From positions 744,001 to 808,000 of the forward strand of contig JADIZV010000002.1 of NCBI GenBank assembly GCA_016704565.1: a DNA stretch of 64,000 bases. Direction: 5' to 3'. Of the stretch, positions 54,171-62,651 are shown one piece after another. The DNA is from Candidatus Phosphoribacter baldrii. Its GTDB lineage: Bacteria > Actinomycetota > Actinomycetes > Actinomycetales > Dermatophilaceae. Both the position numbers and the translations under genes were made by a program. A model generated the notes under the pieces. The model ran no database searches. It was not told the DNA's origin and worked only from the letters and a program-made list of their open reading frames with translations. Position 1 is the first letter of the stretch. Every line of letters starts with the position of its first letter.

Positions 54171-55068
54171 GCCGCTCACCGGTCCCAGCGGCTGCGCCGA
54201 CCAGCTCGCGGTCGTCGTCGAAGGCCGCCCGGATGCCGTCTCGAAGCGGATGGCTGCGCGCCGCCGCGGCCGAGGTGGCCGGCTGGACGTCCCAGATGCG
54301 GGCAAGCGTCCCGTCCGCCGACAGCAGCGCGACCCGGTCGGCGAGCACGAGGGCCTCGTCGACGTCGTGGGTGACGACGACGGTGGTGCGACCATGGCGG
54401 CGGGCGTGCCCGAGATACCAGGCCTGCAGGTCTTCCCGGGCGGCGGGGTCCAAGGCACTGAACGGCTCGTCGAGGAGCACGAGGTCGGGGTCGACGACGA
54501 GCGTTCGGGCAAGCGAGACTCGTTGCGCCTGACCGCCGGACAGCTGGTCGGGGTAATGCCCGGCCACGCCCTGCAGGTCGAGCCGCTCAAGCAGGCCACC
54601 GACGCCCAACCTGGCGAACGTCGGGTCGGCCCCGCCGCCCGGTCCTGCGCTGGTCGGTCCTGCGCTGGTCGGTCCTGCGCCGTCCGGTCCTGTGCTGGTC
54701 GGTCCTGCGCCGTCCGAAGCCACGTCGTCCGATCTGGAGCTGTCGGGCGACCCGCCGAGCGCGGCGGTGCGGTTGGCGGCATACCGCAGCCCGATGGCGA
54801 TGTTCTCGGTGACCGTCAGCCACGGGAACAGGTGCGGGGCCTGGGTGACCAGACCCACTCGTGGGTCGGGAGTGGTCCAGCGGACTTCTCCGTCCGCGGG
54901 CGTCACCTGCCCGGCCAGGAGGGCGAGCAGGGTCGACTTGCCGGCGCCGCTGGGGCCGAGCAGGGCGAGCACCGTGCCGGTGGGGAGGTCGAGATCGATG
55001 CCGCGCAGCACCTCACGGGTGCCGCGGCGGACCGTCACGCCGTCGAGGTGAGCGAGGAGAGTTCCCAT
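54163..55068 (-). CDS. ABC transporter ATP-binding protein with repeat insertion
   Basis: A 301-residue SsuB/TauB-type ATPase. Walker A is GPSGAGKST, the signature LSGGQAQRV and Walker B LVLLDEPFSALD. Between the Q-loop region and the signature is an insertion of about 40 residues made of Gly/Pro/Ser/Thr repeats (GPTSAG, GPDGAG), absent from standard members and encoded by imperfect 15-bp repeats at about 54650-54720. The ATG at 55068 has a GGAAGGA ribosome site and overlaps the previous gene by 34 bases. Confidence 0.92.
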   Translation of the reverse strand: MGTLLAHLDGVTVRRGTREVLRGIDLDLPTGTVLALLGPSGAGKSTLLALLAGQVTPADGEVRWTTPDPRVGLVTQAPHLFPWLTVTENIAIGLRYAANRTAALGGSPDSSRSDDVASDGAGPTSTGPDGAGPTSAGPTSAGPGGGADPTFARLGVGGLLERLDLQGVAGHYPDQLSGGQAQRVSLARTLVVDPDLVLLDEPFSALDPAAREDLQAWYLGHARRHGRTTVVVTHDVDEALVLADRVALLSADGTLARIWDVQPATSAAAARSHPLRDGIRAAFDDDRELVGAAAGTGERRG

Positions 55069-56135
55069 CGCAGGTGTCCTTCCGAGGGGGATTGGATGGG
55101 GAAGAACGCTGCTTCGCGCAGGCGCCGGGCCGTGGGGCTGGCCGACGCGTAGCCGCGTCCGCCGGTGAGGGTGGCCTCGAGCCTGGTGGCGGCGACCGCG
55201 AGATCGACGACATCCAGGCGCAGCCGCAGAATGTCCGCGAGGGGGGCGGCGCCCGGGTCCCGGGCGATCCGCTCCCGCGACTCCGTATGCCGTGCCAGCA
55301 CGTCGGCGAGCACCTCCACCTGGGGGCGGAGCACGTCGAGGTCCGGCCGCCCCTGCAGTCGACCGGCCTCCAAGAGCGATCGTCGCGCCAGGCCAAGGGC
55401 GAAGGCGGACTGCAGGACGAGGAACGTCGGCCGGAAAGTCGCCGCGAAGGCGCGTAGGTCATCGGCGAGCACGGCGTCGCGTGAGATGACGACGCCGTCC
55501 AGGCGCAGCGTCCCCGAGGCCGTCGCGTCAAGGGCGAGCAAACCTGTGGCCGCGCGCCGGGTCACACCGGGGGCATCCACCCGGACGGCCACGGCGATGG
55601 CGCCTCCGTCGGGCAAGCCGGCCGCGACGACGACGGTGGCGTCCGGCGTGAGGTTGGAGGCCCAGGGGATCACCCCGTCGAGTCGGAGTCGGTCGGCCGC
55701 CACGACGGCCTGGACGGGGAGAGCGTCGATCCCGGCGAGGGCCTTGACCCCGGTGGCCATCGCGGTGCTGCCCAGGCGTTGCCCCCGCCGCAGGTCGGCC
55801 AGTTCGGCATCCAGGGCAGGGGTGCGCCGGCCGCGAGCCAGGTAGTCCAGCACCATCCGGTGCGCCCAGAACGAGAAGGCGCTCGCCACGTCCTCCTGGG
55901 CGATCGCATCCACCAGCCCGGTCAGGTCGGTCAGGTCCAGCTGGGCAGTCGGGTCGGCGAGGAGCGCGTTGATGCCAAGGTCGAGATGCCCTCGCTCGGC
56001 CAAGGCTCCGATCACCCAGGAGGCCGGAGTCTGGCCGGTGTCGACATCCCCGGCGTTCGCGGCGGCGAGCGCCTGAACGTCGTCGACGACCTCGGGCGGG
56101 AGCGGGGCACTGCGCGCGAGCACGATCGCCGTCAT
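55035..56135 (-). CDS. acyl-CoA dehydrogenase-like flavoprotein (SfnB/DszC-type candidate)
   Basis: A 366-residue protein with acyl-CoA dehydrogenase fold: an N-terminal helical domain, a middle beta domain (RLRLDGVIPWASNLTPDATVVVAAG) and a C-terminal helical part (RLRLDVVDLAVAATRLEATLTGGRGYASASPTARRLREA). The catalytic Glu of true dehydrogenases is not evident, and the operon carries an FMN reductase. So an FMNH2-dependent monooxygenase acting on organosulfur compounds, as in the SfnB/DszC group, is more likely. That function is inferred. Confidence 0.75.
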   Translation of the reverse strand: MTAIVLARSAPLPPEVVDDVQALAAANAGDVDTGQTPASWVIGALAERGHLDLGINALLADPTAQLDLTDLTGLVDAIAQEDVASAFSFWAHRMVLDYLARGRRTPALDAELADLRRGQRLGSTAMATGVKALAGIDALPVQAVVAADRLRLDGVIPWASNLTPDATVVVAAGLPDGGAIAVAVRVDAPGVTRRAATGLLALDATASGTLRLDGVVISRDAVLADDLRAFAATFRPTFLVLQSAFALGLARRSLLEAGRLQGRPDLDVLRPQVEVLADVLARHTESRERIARDPGAAPLADILRLRLDVVDLAVAATRLEATLTGGRGYASASPTARRLREAAFFPIQSPSEGHLRWELSSLTSTA

Positions 56136-56680
56136 GGGTTCACCGCCGCACGCACGGCCGCCAGTGTGTGCAGGCGGTTGACCGGCGCCGACACGACCTC
56201 CCGGGCCCGCACGACTGCCTCGACGTCGGGCGCGTCATAGAAGCACAGGCACTTGACCATGTCCTCGCGGACGTAGGTGCGCAGGAACGCCACCTCGGGC
56301 ACTTGGTCATAGAGCGGGGTCTTGGCCGCCTTGCGGGCCAGATAGGTGTCCATGTCCAGGCCAGCGGGCAGGTCCCACTCGACGAGGTGGCTGGCGCCGG
56401 GCCGGGCCGCCTTGAGGACGGCCAGGTCGGTCCCGACCAGGCGCACCGGGGCGGGCACGGTGACCTCGGCGACGGGGACCAGGCCATTGGCCGCGATCGT
56501 CGCCAGGGCCCTGTCGTCGGCGGACTCGACGATGACGAACACCCGCTCGGCGCCGCTGGTGACTTGCGATTCGATGATCTCGCCGGCGTCTGCGAGGGCG
56601 GCTGCGAGAGCGTCGAGGCTGGCGGTCACGCCGGAACGGATGGCGTCGTGCGGGACCAACTCGGTGAGGAACAGAGGCAT
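56132..56680 (-). CDS. DUF4242 / SCO4226-like protein, duplicated domain
   Basis: A 182-residue protein with two related halves. The second half (TYLARKAAKTPLYDQVPEVAFLRTYVREDMVKCLCFYDAPDVEAVVRARE) is a typical DUF4242 ferredoxin-like domain; the homologue SCO4226 binds nickel. The ATG follows AAGGAG, a good ribosome site. It is the first structural gene of the sulfur-type operon and its stop overlaps the next ATG (ATGA). A binding or stress role is possible. Confidence 0.8.
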   Translation of the reverse strand: MPLFLTELVPHDAIRSGVTASLDALAAALADAGEIIESQVTSGAERVFVIVESADDRALATIAANGLVPVAEVTVPAPVRLVGTDLAVLKAARPGASHLVEWDLPAGLDMDTYLARKAAKTPLYDQVPEVAFLRTYVREDMVKCLCFYDAPDVEAVVRAREVVSAPVNRLHTLAAVRAAVNP

Positions 56681-56879
56681 GCGGAACTCCTTGGGGGGAT
56701 GGGTGATTCGAGACGACGCTCGGTGCGGGACGTGAGCAGCAGGAGCGGGGGAGAGCGCGACGGCGAAGGCGGCGCCGCGACAGCGCGCAGCTTCCCGGGT
56801 GGGCGCGGCTGGGCAAATAGCGGTATGCCGCGTGCGCGCCGAAGGGGTCAGGGCGCGTCAGTGCGCCCGCCGTAGGGGG

Positions 56880-56999
56880 TCAGCGACAGAGGGTGCTGGC
56901 CGTGCGGCGCAGGTCGATGGTGAGCCGGGTGACGGCATACAGCGTCGTCCAGGCGCGACGCCCGGCGGGCGCGGCGACGGGGACGGCGGTGACGGTCAC
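56880..56999 (-). CDS. short leader peptide of the sulfur-type operon
   Basis: A 39-residue ORF with GTG start and a strong GGAAGGAG ribosome site, 200 bases before the first structural gene. The C-terminal part LTIDLRRTASTLCR, ending at the stop with a penultimate Cys, resembles the putative leader peptides found ahead of actinobacterial sulfur-assimilation genes, which sense cysteine through translation. It probably attenuates the operon when cysteine is plentiful. No classical terminator was found between it and the next gene, so the coupling mechanism is open. It is too short for most gene callers. Confidence 0.72.
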   Translation of the reverse strand: MTVTAVPVAAPAGRRAWTTLYAVTRLTIDLRRTASTLCR

Positions 57000-57026
57000 G
57001 GACGGCTCCTTCCAGCGGCTGCGTCC

Positions 57027-57056
57027 TGACGGAGGATCCCCGAGAATCCTCCGTCA
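57027..57056 (-). promoter_or_regulatory. perfect 11-bp inverted repeat in the sulfur operon leader
   Basis: TGACGGAGGAT (57027-57037) and ATCCTCCGTCA (57046-57056) form a hairpin with an 8-base loop, 28 bases upstream of the leader-peptide start. The stem includes GGAGG, so it could be a decoy or structural control element. It may instead be a protein-binding operator. Confidence 0.6.
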
Positions 57057-57061
57057 CGAAC

Positions 57062-57076
57062 TTATGGAAACCATAA
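57062..57076. promoter_or_regulatory. palindrome TTATGG-N3-CCATAA, probable operator
   Basis: A perfect 6+3+6 palindrome in an A/T-rich island just upstream of the sulfur operon leader and 118 bases from the divergent gamma-carbonic anhydrase start. This is the natural place for the promoter and a repressor site of the sulfur-type operon. The cognate regulator is not encoded in the window. Confidence 0.6.
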
Positions 57077-57193
57077 CACGAGGTATCGCTGGGCTGGCGA
57101 CTGTCCATGACGTGAGACCCCGCCGGTTGTGCAGGTCAGTGGGCGGCATACCCTGCGAGCAACCCCTCGCACCCCGACAGTGGACGGTGACCG

Positions 57194-57730
57194 GTGATCG
57201 TTCCCTTTGGCTCCCACACGCCGCAGGTCGCGCCGACCGCATGGGTCGCGCCGACCGCGACGGTCATCGGCAATGTCGTCATCGAAGAGGGGGCGAGCAT
57301 CTGGTATGGCGTGGTGATCCGCGCGGACCGGGCCCGGATCCGGATCGGGGCGCGCTCCAACGTGCAGGACAACGCGATCTTCCACGCCGATCCCGGAGCA
57401 CCGGTCGACCTCGGCGCTGACGTGACCGTTGGTCATGGAGCGATCGTCCACGGCGCCACGGTGGAGGACGGGTGCCTTGTCGGGATGGGGTCGACGCTGC
57501 TCAATAACGCTGTCGTGGGCGCGGGTTCGCTCGTTGCAGCCTCGGCACTGGTCCGCGAGGGACAGGCGATCCCACCTGGATCGATGGTCGCCGGGGTGCC
57601 TGCGAAGGTCCTCGGTCCGGTCCCCGATGGGTTCGCTGAGCGGGTGGCGTTCAGCGTCGCGGCATACGAGCAGCTGAGGGACGAGCACCGTGAGGCCACC
57701 ACAGAGGCCACCACAGGGGCCACCCAATAG
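57194..57730 (+). CDS. gamma-class carbonic anhydrase-like protein
   Basis: A 178-residue left-handed beta-helix protein with hexapeptide repeats. Metal ligands of the gamma-CA group are visible: His in DNAIFHAD, and VTVGHGAIVHG supplying two His. GTG start. Whether it hydrates CO2 or serves another acyltransferase-like function is not decided by sequence. Ten bases before the second lpd gene on the same strand. The C-terminal tail is Thr/Ala-rich. Confidence 0.9.
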   Translation: MIVPFGSHTPQVAPTAWVAPTATVIGNVVIEEGASIWYGVVIRADRARIRIGARSNVQDNAIFHADPGAPVDLGADVTVGHGAIVHGATVEDGCLVGMGSTLLNNAVVGAGSLVAASALVREGQAIPPGSMVAGVPAKVLGPVPDGFAERVAFSVAAYEQLRDEHREATTEATTGATQ

Positions 57731-57739
57731 GCTTGGCCC

Positions 57740-59137
57740 ATGGCTGACTTCGACGTCGTTGTCCTTGGTGCGGGTCCGGGTGGGTATGTCGCGGCGATCC
57801 GCTGCGCGCAACTGGGGCTGAAGGCCGCCGTGGTGGAGGAGAAGTACTGGGGCGGGGTCTGCCTGAACGTCGGCTGCATCCCCAGCAAGGCGTTGCTCAA
57901 GAACGCCGAGCTCGCCCACGTGCTCACCCACGAGAAGGCCAAGTACGGCATCGAGGGTGACGCAACGATGTCCTACGCGCCGACCCACGCCCGCTCGCGA
58001 CAGGTGTCCGCCGGCATCGTCAAAGGCGTCCATTTCCTCATGAAGAAGAACAAGATCGAGGAGATCAACGGCTGGGGCACGCTCACCGGCCCGACCTCGA
58101 TGGACGTCAAGGGCGCCGACGGATCGGTCCGCTCGATCACCTTCGACAACCTCATCATCGCCACCGGCTCGGTGACCCGGATGATCCCCGGCGTGCAGGT
58201 CAGCGCCAACGTCGTCACCTACGAGGAGCAGATCCTCGACCCCAACCTCCCCGGCTCGATCATCATCGCGGGCTCCGGGGCGATCGGTGTCGAGTTCGCT
58301 TATGTCATGCGCAATTTCGGCGTCGACGTGACGATCGTCGAGTTCCTCGACCGGATGGTGCCGACCGAGGACGGCGACGTCTCCAAGGAGCTGGCCAAGC
58401 ACTACAAGAAGCTCGGCGTCAAGGTCATGCTCGGCACCAAGGTCGAGGCCGTCGAAGACACCGGGTCCGGCGTGCGAGTCACCGTGTCCCCAGCCGCCGG
58501 CGGCGAGTCGAGCGTGCTGGAGGCCGACCGACTGCTGTCCGCGATCGGGTTTGCCCCGCGCGTGCACGGTTTCGGCCTCGAGTCGACCGGCGTGGCGCTC
58601 ACCGACCGCGGGGCCATCGCCATCGACGGCCGCGGTCGCACCAACGTCCCGGGGGTCTACGCCATCGGTGACGTCACCGCCAAGATGATGCTTGCCCACG
58701 TCGCCGAGGCGATGGGCATCGTCGCCGCCGAGACGATCGCCGGTGCCGAGACGATGGAGATCGACTTCACCTTCATCCCGCGCGCCACCTACTGCCAGCC
58801 GCAGATCGGCTCGATGGGCCTGTCCGAGGCGCAGGCCAAGGACAAGGGGTATGCCGTCAAGACGGCCACCTTCCCGTTCGCCGCCAACGGCAAGGCGCAG
58901 GGCTTGGGCGACGCGGTCGGCTTCGTCAAGATCGTCGCCGACGCCGAGCACAACGAGATCCTCGGCGCCCACATGATCGGCCCTGACGTCACCGAGTTGC
59001 TGCCCGTCCTCAACGCCGCCCAGACCTGGGACCTCACGGCCGACGAGCTGTCGCGGGTCGTCTTCGCCCACCCGACGTTGGGCGAGGCGGTCAAGGAGGC
59101 CCTGCACGGCATCGCCGGCCACATGGTCAACCTCTGA
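57740..59137 (+). CDS. lpdA: dihydrolipoyl dehydrogenase, copy 2
   Basis: A 465-residue flavoprotein disulfide reductase: FAD loop [15 protein letters not shown], redox pair Cys41-Cys46 in [19 protein letters not shown] loop [17 protein letters not shown], and the C-terminal [13 protein letters not shown] with catalytic His-Glu. This copy matches the Lpd of M. tuberculosis-type complexes (LpdC) more closely than the copy at 21 kb. Not adjacent to a 2-oxo acid dehydrogenase gene. It may serve the glycine cleavage system, pyruvate dehydrogenase or peroxide reduction. Confidence 0.95.
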   Translation: MADFDVVVLGAGPGGYVAAIRCAQLGLKAAVVEEKYWGGVCLNVGCIPSKALLKNAELAHVLTHEKAKYGIEGDATMSYAPTHARSRQVSAGIVKGVHFLMKKNKIEEINGWGTLTGPTSMDVKGADGSVRSITFDNLIIATGSVTRMIPGVQVSANVVTYEEQILDPNLPGSIIIAGSGAIGVEFAYVMRNFGVDVTIVEFLDRMVPTEDGDVSKELAKHYKKLGVKVMLGTKVEAVEDTGSGVRVTVSPAAGGESSVLEADRLLSAIGFAPRVHGFGLESTGVALTDRGAIAIDGRGRTNVPGVYAIGDVTAKMMLAHVAEAMGIVAAETIAGAETMEIDFTFIPRATYCQPQIGSMGLSEAQAKDKGYAVKTATFPFAANGKAQGLGDAVGFVKIVADAEHNEILGAHMIGPDVTELLPVLNAAQTWDLTADELSRVVFAHPTLGEAVKEALHGIAGHMVNL

Positions 59138-59202
59138 GCGGCTCCGACCGAACACGGTCTTCCTCGTCGGCAGGCGTGCTCGGGGTCGATTAGCGGGGCG
59201 GA

Positions 59203-59266
59203 AGCGCACCAACTCGTCAGCGCACCAACTCGTCAGCGCAGCAACTCGTCAGCGCGACGACTCGTC
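59203..59266. repeat. 16-bp tandem repeat, four copies
   Basis: AGCGCACCAACTCGTC occurs at 59203 and 59219, then with one change at 59235 and three at 59251. The array lies between lpd and the PadR gene and holds no coding sequence. It may be a variable-number repeat; a link with PadR promoter strength is only a possibility. Confidence 0.92.
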
Positions 59267-59303
59267 AACGCCACCCGGCAAAAGCACGTGCCCTCGTTGG
59301 CGC

Positions 59304-59326
59304 ACTACTGCGCATCCCGTAGTAGT
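59304..59326. promoter_or_regulatory. PadR-type operator candidate
   Basis: ACTACT and AGTAGT face each other with an 11-base spacer, 52 bases upstream of the padR-like start. PadR regulators usually bind such palindromes at their own promoters. TATTC follows immediately and could be part of a -10 element. Confidence 0.5.
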
Positions 59327-59377
59327 ATTCATCGCAGAGGAGCGCCTGCGCTCCGCTCACCGGACGATGGAGGAGCG

Positions 59378-59710
59378 ATGGAGACGACCCAACTGGTCAA
59401 GGGGGTGCTGGACATGGCGGTCCTCGCTGTCGTCGCGGCCGAGGACGGCTACGGCTACGACGTGGTGCGTCGGTTACGCGCCGCGGGGCTTGAGGACGTC
59501 GGTGACGCCTCGGTCTATGGCACGCTGCGCCGACTGTTCAACGCCGGGGCGCTGACTTCCTACGTCGTGCCCAGCGAGGAGGGGCCGCACCGCAAGTACT
59601 ACGGCATCAACGGCCAGGGCAGACACATGCTTGAGCTGCAAGGCAAGACGTGGCGCAACTTCAGCGCCACGATGGAAGATCTGCTGACCACGGCGGAGGC
59701 GTCACGATGA
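59378..59710 (+). CDS. PadR-family transcriptional regulator
   Basis: A 110-residue PadR winged-helix protein of the short (PadR-s1) type: METTQLVKGVLDMAVLAVVAAEDGYGYDVVRRLRAAG, SVYGTLRRLFNAGALTSYVV and GPHRKYYGINGQGR. The ATG at 59378 is preceded by GGAGGAG. The stop overlaps the ATG of a HAAS-domain membrane protein, a common regulator-signalling pair. It probably senses an envelope-related cue through that partner. Confidence 0.92.
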   Translation: METTQLVKGVLDMAVLAVVAAEDGYGYDVVRRLRAAGLEDVGDASVYGTLRRLFNAGALTSYVVPSEEGPHRKYYGINGQGRHMLELQGKTWRNFSATMEDLLTTAEASR

Positions 59711-60819
59711 GCACGGCCACCCACCCGAGCACTCCAGCTGAGGCGTCCGGCCCGGCCGCCTCGGATCAGGTCGACAGTTACGTCCAGGCCGTGCGTGCGG
59801 CCCTGTCCGACCTTCCGAGCGAAGAGGTCGAGGACCTCACCGCGGGCATGGACGCCGACCTCGCCGAGCTGCTGGCCGAGCGCGGCGGTCCCCTTGAGGT
59901 GGTGCTGGGATCCCCTCAGGTGTATGCCGCCGAGCTGCGTTCCGCTGCGGGGCTTCCGGAGGCGGCGGGAGGTGGGCGCCGCCCGATCAGCCTTCGGGCC
60001 TGGGCCCGGGCCTGGTCACAGCGGTTGCGCGCGCAGACCGAGCAAAGGCCCTGGGTAGCGAGCCTCGTGCGCGGCGTGGTGGCGATCCGTCCTGCCTGGT
60101 GGGTCCTGCGCGGCCTCATAGCCGCGTGGGCCATCGCCGGGCTGCTGGGACTTCACGGCGCGGCGCTGGTGCCCAGGGACCCGCGGATGATGCTGCTGTC
60201 GATCGCGGGAGTCGGCGGGAGCGTGGCGTTGGCCCGTGGGCTGTGGGCATCGGCGCTGACCCGCTCCCTGGTGCGGATCGGCAACGTCCTGGCCGTCCTG
60301 CTGCTGCTGCCGGCCATGGGTTCGTCGCAGCCCTCCTTCGTCTACGTCGGCACGGAGGCCAACCACAGTCCCACGGAGGGGTTGACCTTCAACGGTCGAC
60401 CGGTCGAGAACGTCTTCGTCTACGACGCCTCCGGCGCTCGGCTGAGCGACGTTCGGCTCTTTGATGACCAGGGCCGATCCCTGGTGCTCAGCCCCGAGGT
60501 GGGGGAGTGGTCGACGTGGGCCGGGCGGCGCGATGTCACCGGCCAGCGCTGGACCAACGTGTTCCCCGTGGCGTGGCCGCCCGGAGCGGACCCCTGGACC
60601 CGCGACCCGGGCACCCAGTCCGATCCGACCTGGCATCCCCCGATGACGATGCCGGCGCTCGGCCAGTCGACCGCCACCGCCACTCCCGCCGCGACAGCCG
60701 TCATTCCACAGACGACGGCTACGGCACCATCAACGGCACCATCAACAGCAACCGGCACAGCGGCCGCAACGGCGACCGCCAGCTCGCCATCCACGGCGAC
60801 CTCGACGCGCGCTCCGTGA
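59707..60819 (+). CDS. HAAS-domain membrane protein
   Basis: A 370-residue protein. Residues of about 20-80 (YVQAVRAALSDLPSEEVEDLTAGMDADLAELLAERG) are the helical HAAS/DUF1700 domain. Four hydrophobic segments follow at about 140-220, then an external domain with strands (SFVYVGTEANHSPTEGLTFNGRPVENVFVYDASG) and a Thr/Ala/Pro tail. Coupled to the PadR gene. Probably the PadR-controlled membrane sensor; ligand unknown. Confidence 0.82.
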   Translation: MSTATHPSTPAEASGPAASDQVDSYVQAVRAALSDLPSEEVEDLTAGMDADLAELLAERGGPLEVVLGSPQVYAAELRSAAGLPEAAGGGRRPISLRAWARAWSQRLRAQTEQRPWVASLVRGVVAIRPAWWVLRGLIAAWAIAGLLGLHGAALVPRDPRMMLLSIAGVGGSVALARGLWASALTRSLVRIGNVLAVLLLLPAMGSSQPSFVYVGTEANHSPTEGLTFNGRPVENVFVYDASGARLSDVRLFDDQGRSLVLSPEVGEWSTWAGRRDVTGQRWTNVFPVAWPPGADPWTRDPGTQSDPTWHPPMTMPALGQSTATATPAATAVIPQTTATAPSTAPSTATGTAAATATASSPSTATSTRAP

Positions 60820-60876
60820 TCCCGGCGGCACCGGCCGGTTGACCTGATCCGGACGCGAAGAGGGCCTGTCGGTGGG

Positions 60877-60895
60877 TGAGGTTAGGGTGACCTCA
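60877..60895 (+). promoter_or_regulatory. DtxR/IdeR-like box
   Basis: TGAGGTTAGGGTGACCTCA matches 15 of 19 positions of the mycobacterial iron box TTAGGTTAGGCTAACCTAA. It lies in a perfect inverted repeat GGTGAGGT/ACCTCACC, 24 bases upstream of the VOC gene start. Iron-dependent repression of the VOC and BtuF-like genes is inferred. Confidence 0.5.
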
Positions 60896-60918
60896 CCACA
60901 TCGAGGAAAGGGCTGGGC

Positions 60919-61695
60919 ATGAGCATTCACGAAGGCAGTTGGGCACCGGGCACGCCGTGTTGGGTCGACATCTCGGTGCCGGATCTGGCCCGCAGCCAGG
61001 CGTTCTACCGGGCCGTGCTCGGCTGGGAGTTCACCGAGGGAGCAGAGGAGTTCGGTGGCTACACGACCGCCCTGGTCAACGGCCGCGGCGCCGCTGGCAT
61101 GTCCCCGCCGATGCCGGGGGCCGAACCAGTGCCTGCCTTCTGGACGGTCTACCTCGCCACGACCGACTCGGCCGCCACCGAGGCTGCCATTACGGCGGCC
61201 GGTGGTCGGGTGATGTTCCCGACGATGACGATCGGGGACCTGGGCGCCATGGGGGTCTATACCGATCCGACCGGCGCGGTGTTCGGCACCTGGCAGTCAG
61301 GTCAGCACACCGGCTACGACGTGGCCAACGAGCCGGGAGCTGTGACCTGGTGCGAAGCCATGGTCGGCGACTTCGAGGCAGGCAAGGCGTTCTACACCGA
61401 AGTGTTCGGCTACACCTACACCGACATGTCCGCTGAGGGCATGGCCTACGCCATGTTCTCGGTGCCAGAGGGCGAGCAGCCGGCAGGAGGGATCGGGCAC
61501 GAGACCGGTCGCCCACCCTACTGGTCGGTGACCTTCGAAGTGGACGGCACCGATGCGGCAGTCCAGCGGGTTCGAGACAACGGCGGGACAGTGATCGCGG
61601 AGCCGTTCGACTTCGAGTACGGCCGGATCGCGATCGTTGCCGGACCGGACGGCGAGCCGTTCGGCGTCATCACCAGCGCGCCGATGCCCGCCTGA
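60919..61695 (+). CDS. two-domain VOC-family protein
   Basis: A 258-residue protein with two glyoxalase/dioxygenase-type VOC repeats, each beginning with a paired motif (GTPCWVDISVPDLARSQAFYRAVLGW and GAVTWCEAMVGDFEAGKAFYTEVFGY). Such tandem proteins occur widely in actinobacteria and may bind a metal and a small ligand; activity unknown. It sits behind a DtxR-like box. Confidence 0.88.
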   Translation: MSIHEGSWAPGTPCWVDISVPDLARSQAFYRAVLGWEFTEGAEEFGGYTTALVNGRGAAGMSPPMPGAEPVPAFWTVYLATTDSAATEAAITAAGGRVMFPTMTIGDLGAMGVYTDPTGAVFGTWQSGQHTGYDVANEPGAVTWCEAMVGDFEAGKAFYTEVFGYTYTDMSAEGMAYAMFSVPEGEQPAGGIGHETGRPPYWSVTFEVDGTDAAVQRVRDNGGTVIAEPFDFEYGRIAIVAGPDGEPFGVITSAPMPA

Positions 61696-61712
61696 GCCGC
61701 CACACTGGCGGG

Positions 61713-62468
61713 GTGTTCGCCGACGACCTCGGGTATGCCGTCCCCCTCACCTCCCCGGTCCGCCGGGTGGTGAGCCTGGTCCCGTCCCTGACCGAGGCCA
61801 TCGCCGTCAGCGCCCCCGGCCTGCTCGTCGGTGCGACCGACTGGTGCGTGCACCCGGTCGACCTGGCTGTCGTCCGGGTGCGCGGCACCAAGAACCCGGA
61901 CATCGAGACGATCGTCCGACTCGCTCCTGACCTGGTCGTCGCGAGCGAGGAGGAAAACCGCGAGGCCGACGTCGTCGCGCTCCGGGCTGCGGGAATCCCT
62001 CTGTGGGTGACCGACATTCGCACCGTCGACGGTGCCTTCGAGTCCATCGAACGGCTGCTGGACGGGCTCAGCGCCCCGGACCGCGAGTGGCTGGCTGCCG
62101 CCCGTGACGCGTGGAGAAACCCGGAGTCGGGGACGGCGGCATACCGGCGGCGGGCTGTCGTCGCGATCTGGCGACGGCCGTGGATGTTCCTCGGGCGGGA
62201 CACCTACGCAGGCGACGTGCTGCGCCGGCTCGGGGTCGACAATGTCCTGGCCGGGCATGCCGAGCGCTACCCGCGGATCGATCTCGCCGACCTGCCACCG
62301 CACGACCTCGTCGTCCTGCCGGACGAGCCCTATGCCTTCGCCGCCACGGACGGACCGGAGGCCTTCGGCGACACGGCCACGGCCCTCGTCAACGGTCAGG
62401 CGCTCACCTGGTATGGCCCGCGGATGATCTCTTCACCCGTGGAGCTGTCGCGCCAACTGACACGGTGA
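61713..62468 (+). CDS. helical-backbone metal receptor, BtuF-like, without signal peptide
   Basis: A 251-residue protein of the periplasmic binding fold used for cobalamin and siderophores: VVSLVPSLTEAIAVSAPGLLVGATDWCVHPVDL, then GTKNPDIETIVRLAPDLVVASEEENR. Unlike BtuF it begins with GTG and no signal peptide or lipobox, so it is predicted to be cytoplasmic. It is 17 bases after the VOC gene. The Cys/His pair in DWCVHP may be a metal ligand. Role unknown; the iron-box upstream suggests metal or siderophore-linked use. Confidence 0.85.
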   Translation: MFADDLGYAVPLTSPVRRVVSLVPSLTEAIAVSAPGLLVGATDWCVHPVDLAVVRVRGTKNPDIETIVRLAPDLVVASEEENREADVVALRAAGIPLWVTDIRTVDGAFESIERLLDGLSAPDREWLAAARDAWRNPESGTAAYRRRAVVAIWRRPWMFLGRDTYAGDVLRRLGVDNVLAGHAERYPRIDLADLPPHDLVVLPDEPYAFAATDGPEAFGDTATALVNGQALTWYGPRMISSPVELSRQLTR

Positions 62469-62513
62469 CCACCGGCGCCCGCGAAGGGCTAGGGTCACGA
62501 CGGAGGTGAGGCT

Positions 62514-62612
62514 ATGGCGTCGTTAGGCACCCTCACCCGGGTGACCGTCCCGCACCCGTGGCTCCTGGCGCCCTGGGGGGCACCCCACGCCACCAGACCT
62601 GACCTGACCTAG
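62514..62612 (+). CDS. possible 32-residue peptide
   Basis: ATG at 62514 is preceded by GGAGGTGA, a near-perfect ribosome site, and the frame encodes MASLGTLTRVTVPHP...PDLT with two Trp. A strong hairpin follows 40 bases after the stop. The arrangement recalls a leader peptide with terminator, but the next gene is 430 bases away. It may also be chance. Confidence 0.3.
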   Translation: MASLGTLTRVTVPHPWLLAPWGAPHATRPDLT

Positions 62613-62651
62613 CCGCGTTCGGACCCCGATGACAGCTGCCCGCAGACAGGA

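Noticed and set aside
57027..57056. SAM riboswitch ahead of the sulfur-type operon
   Set aside because: Only a single simple hairpin is present; no S-box core or kink-turn sequence was found.
57062..59212. 716-codon minus-strand frame opposite the carbonic anhydrase and lpd genes
   Set aside because: Antisense mirror of two well-recognised genes, with no protein-family features.
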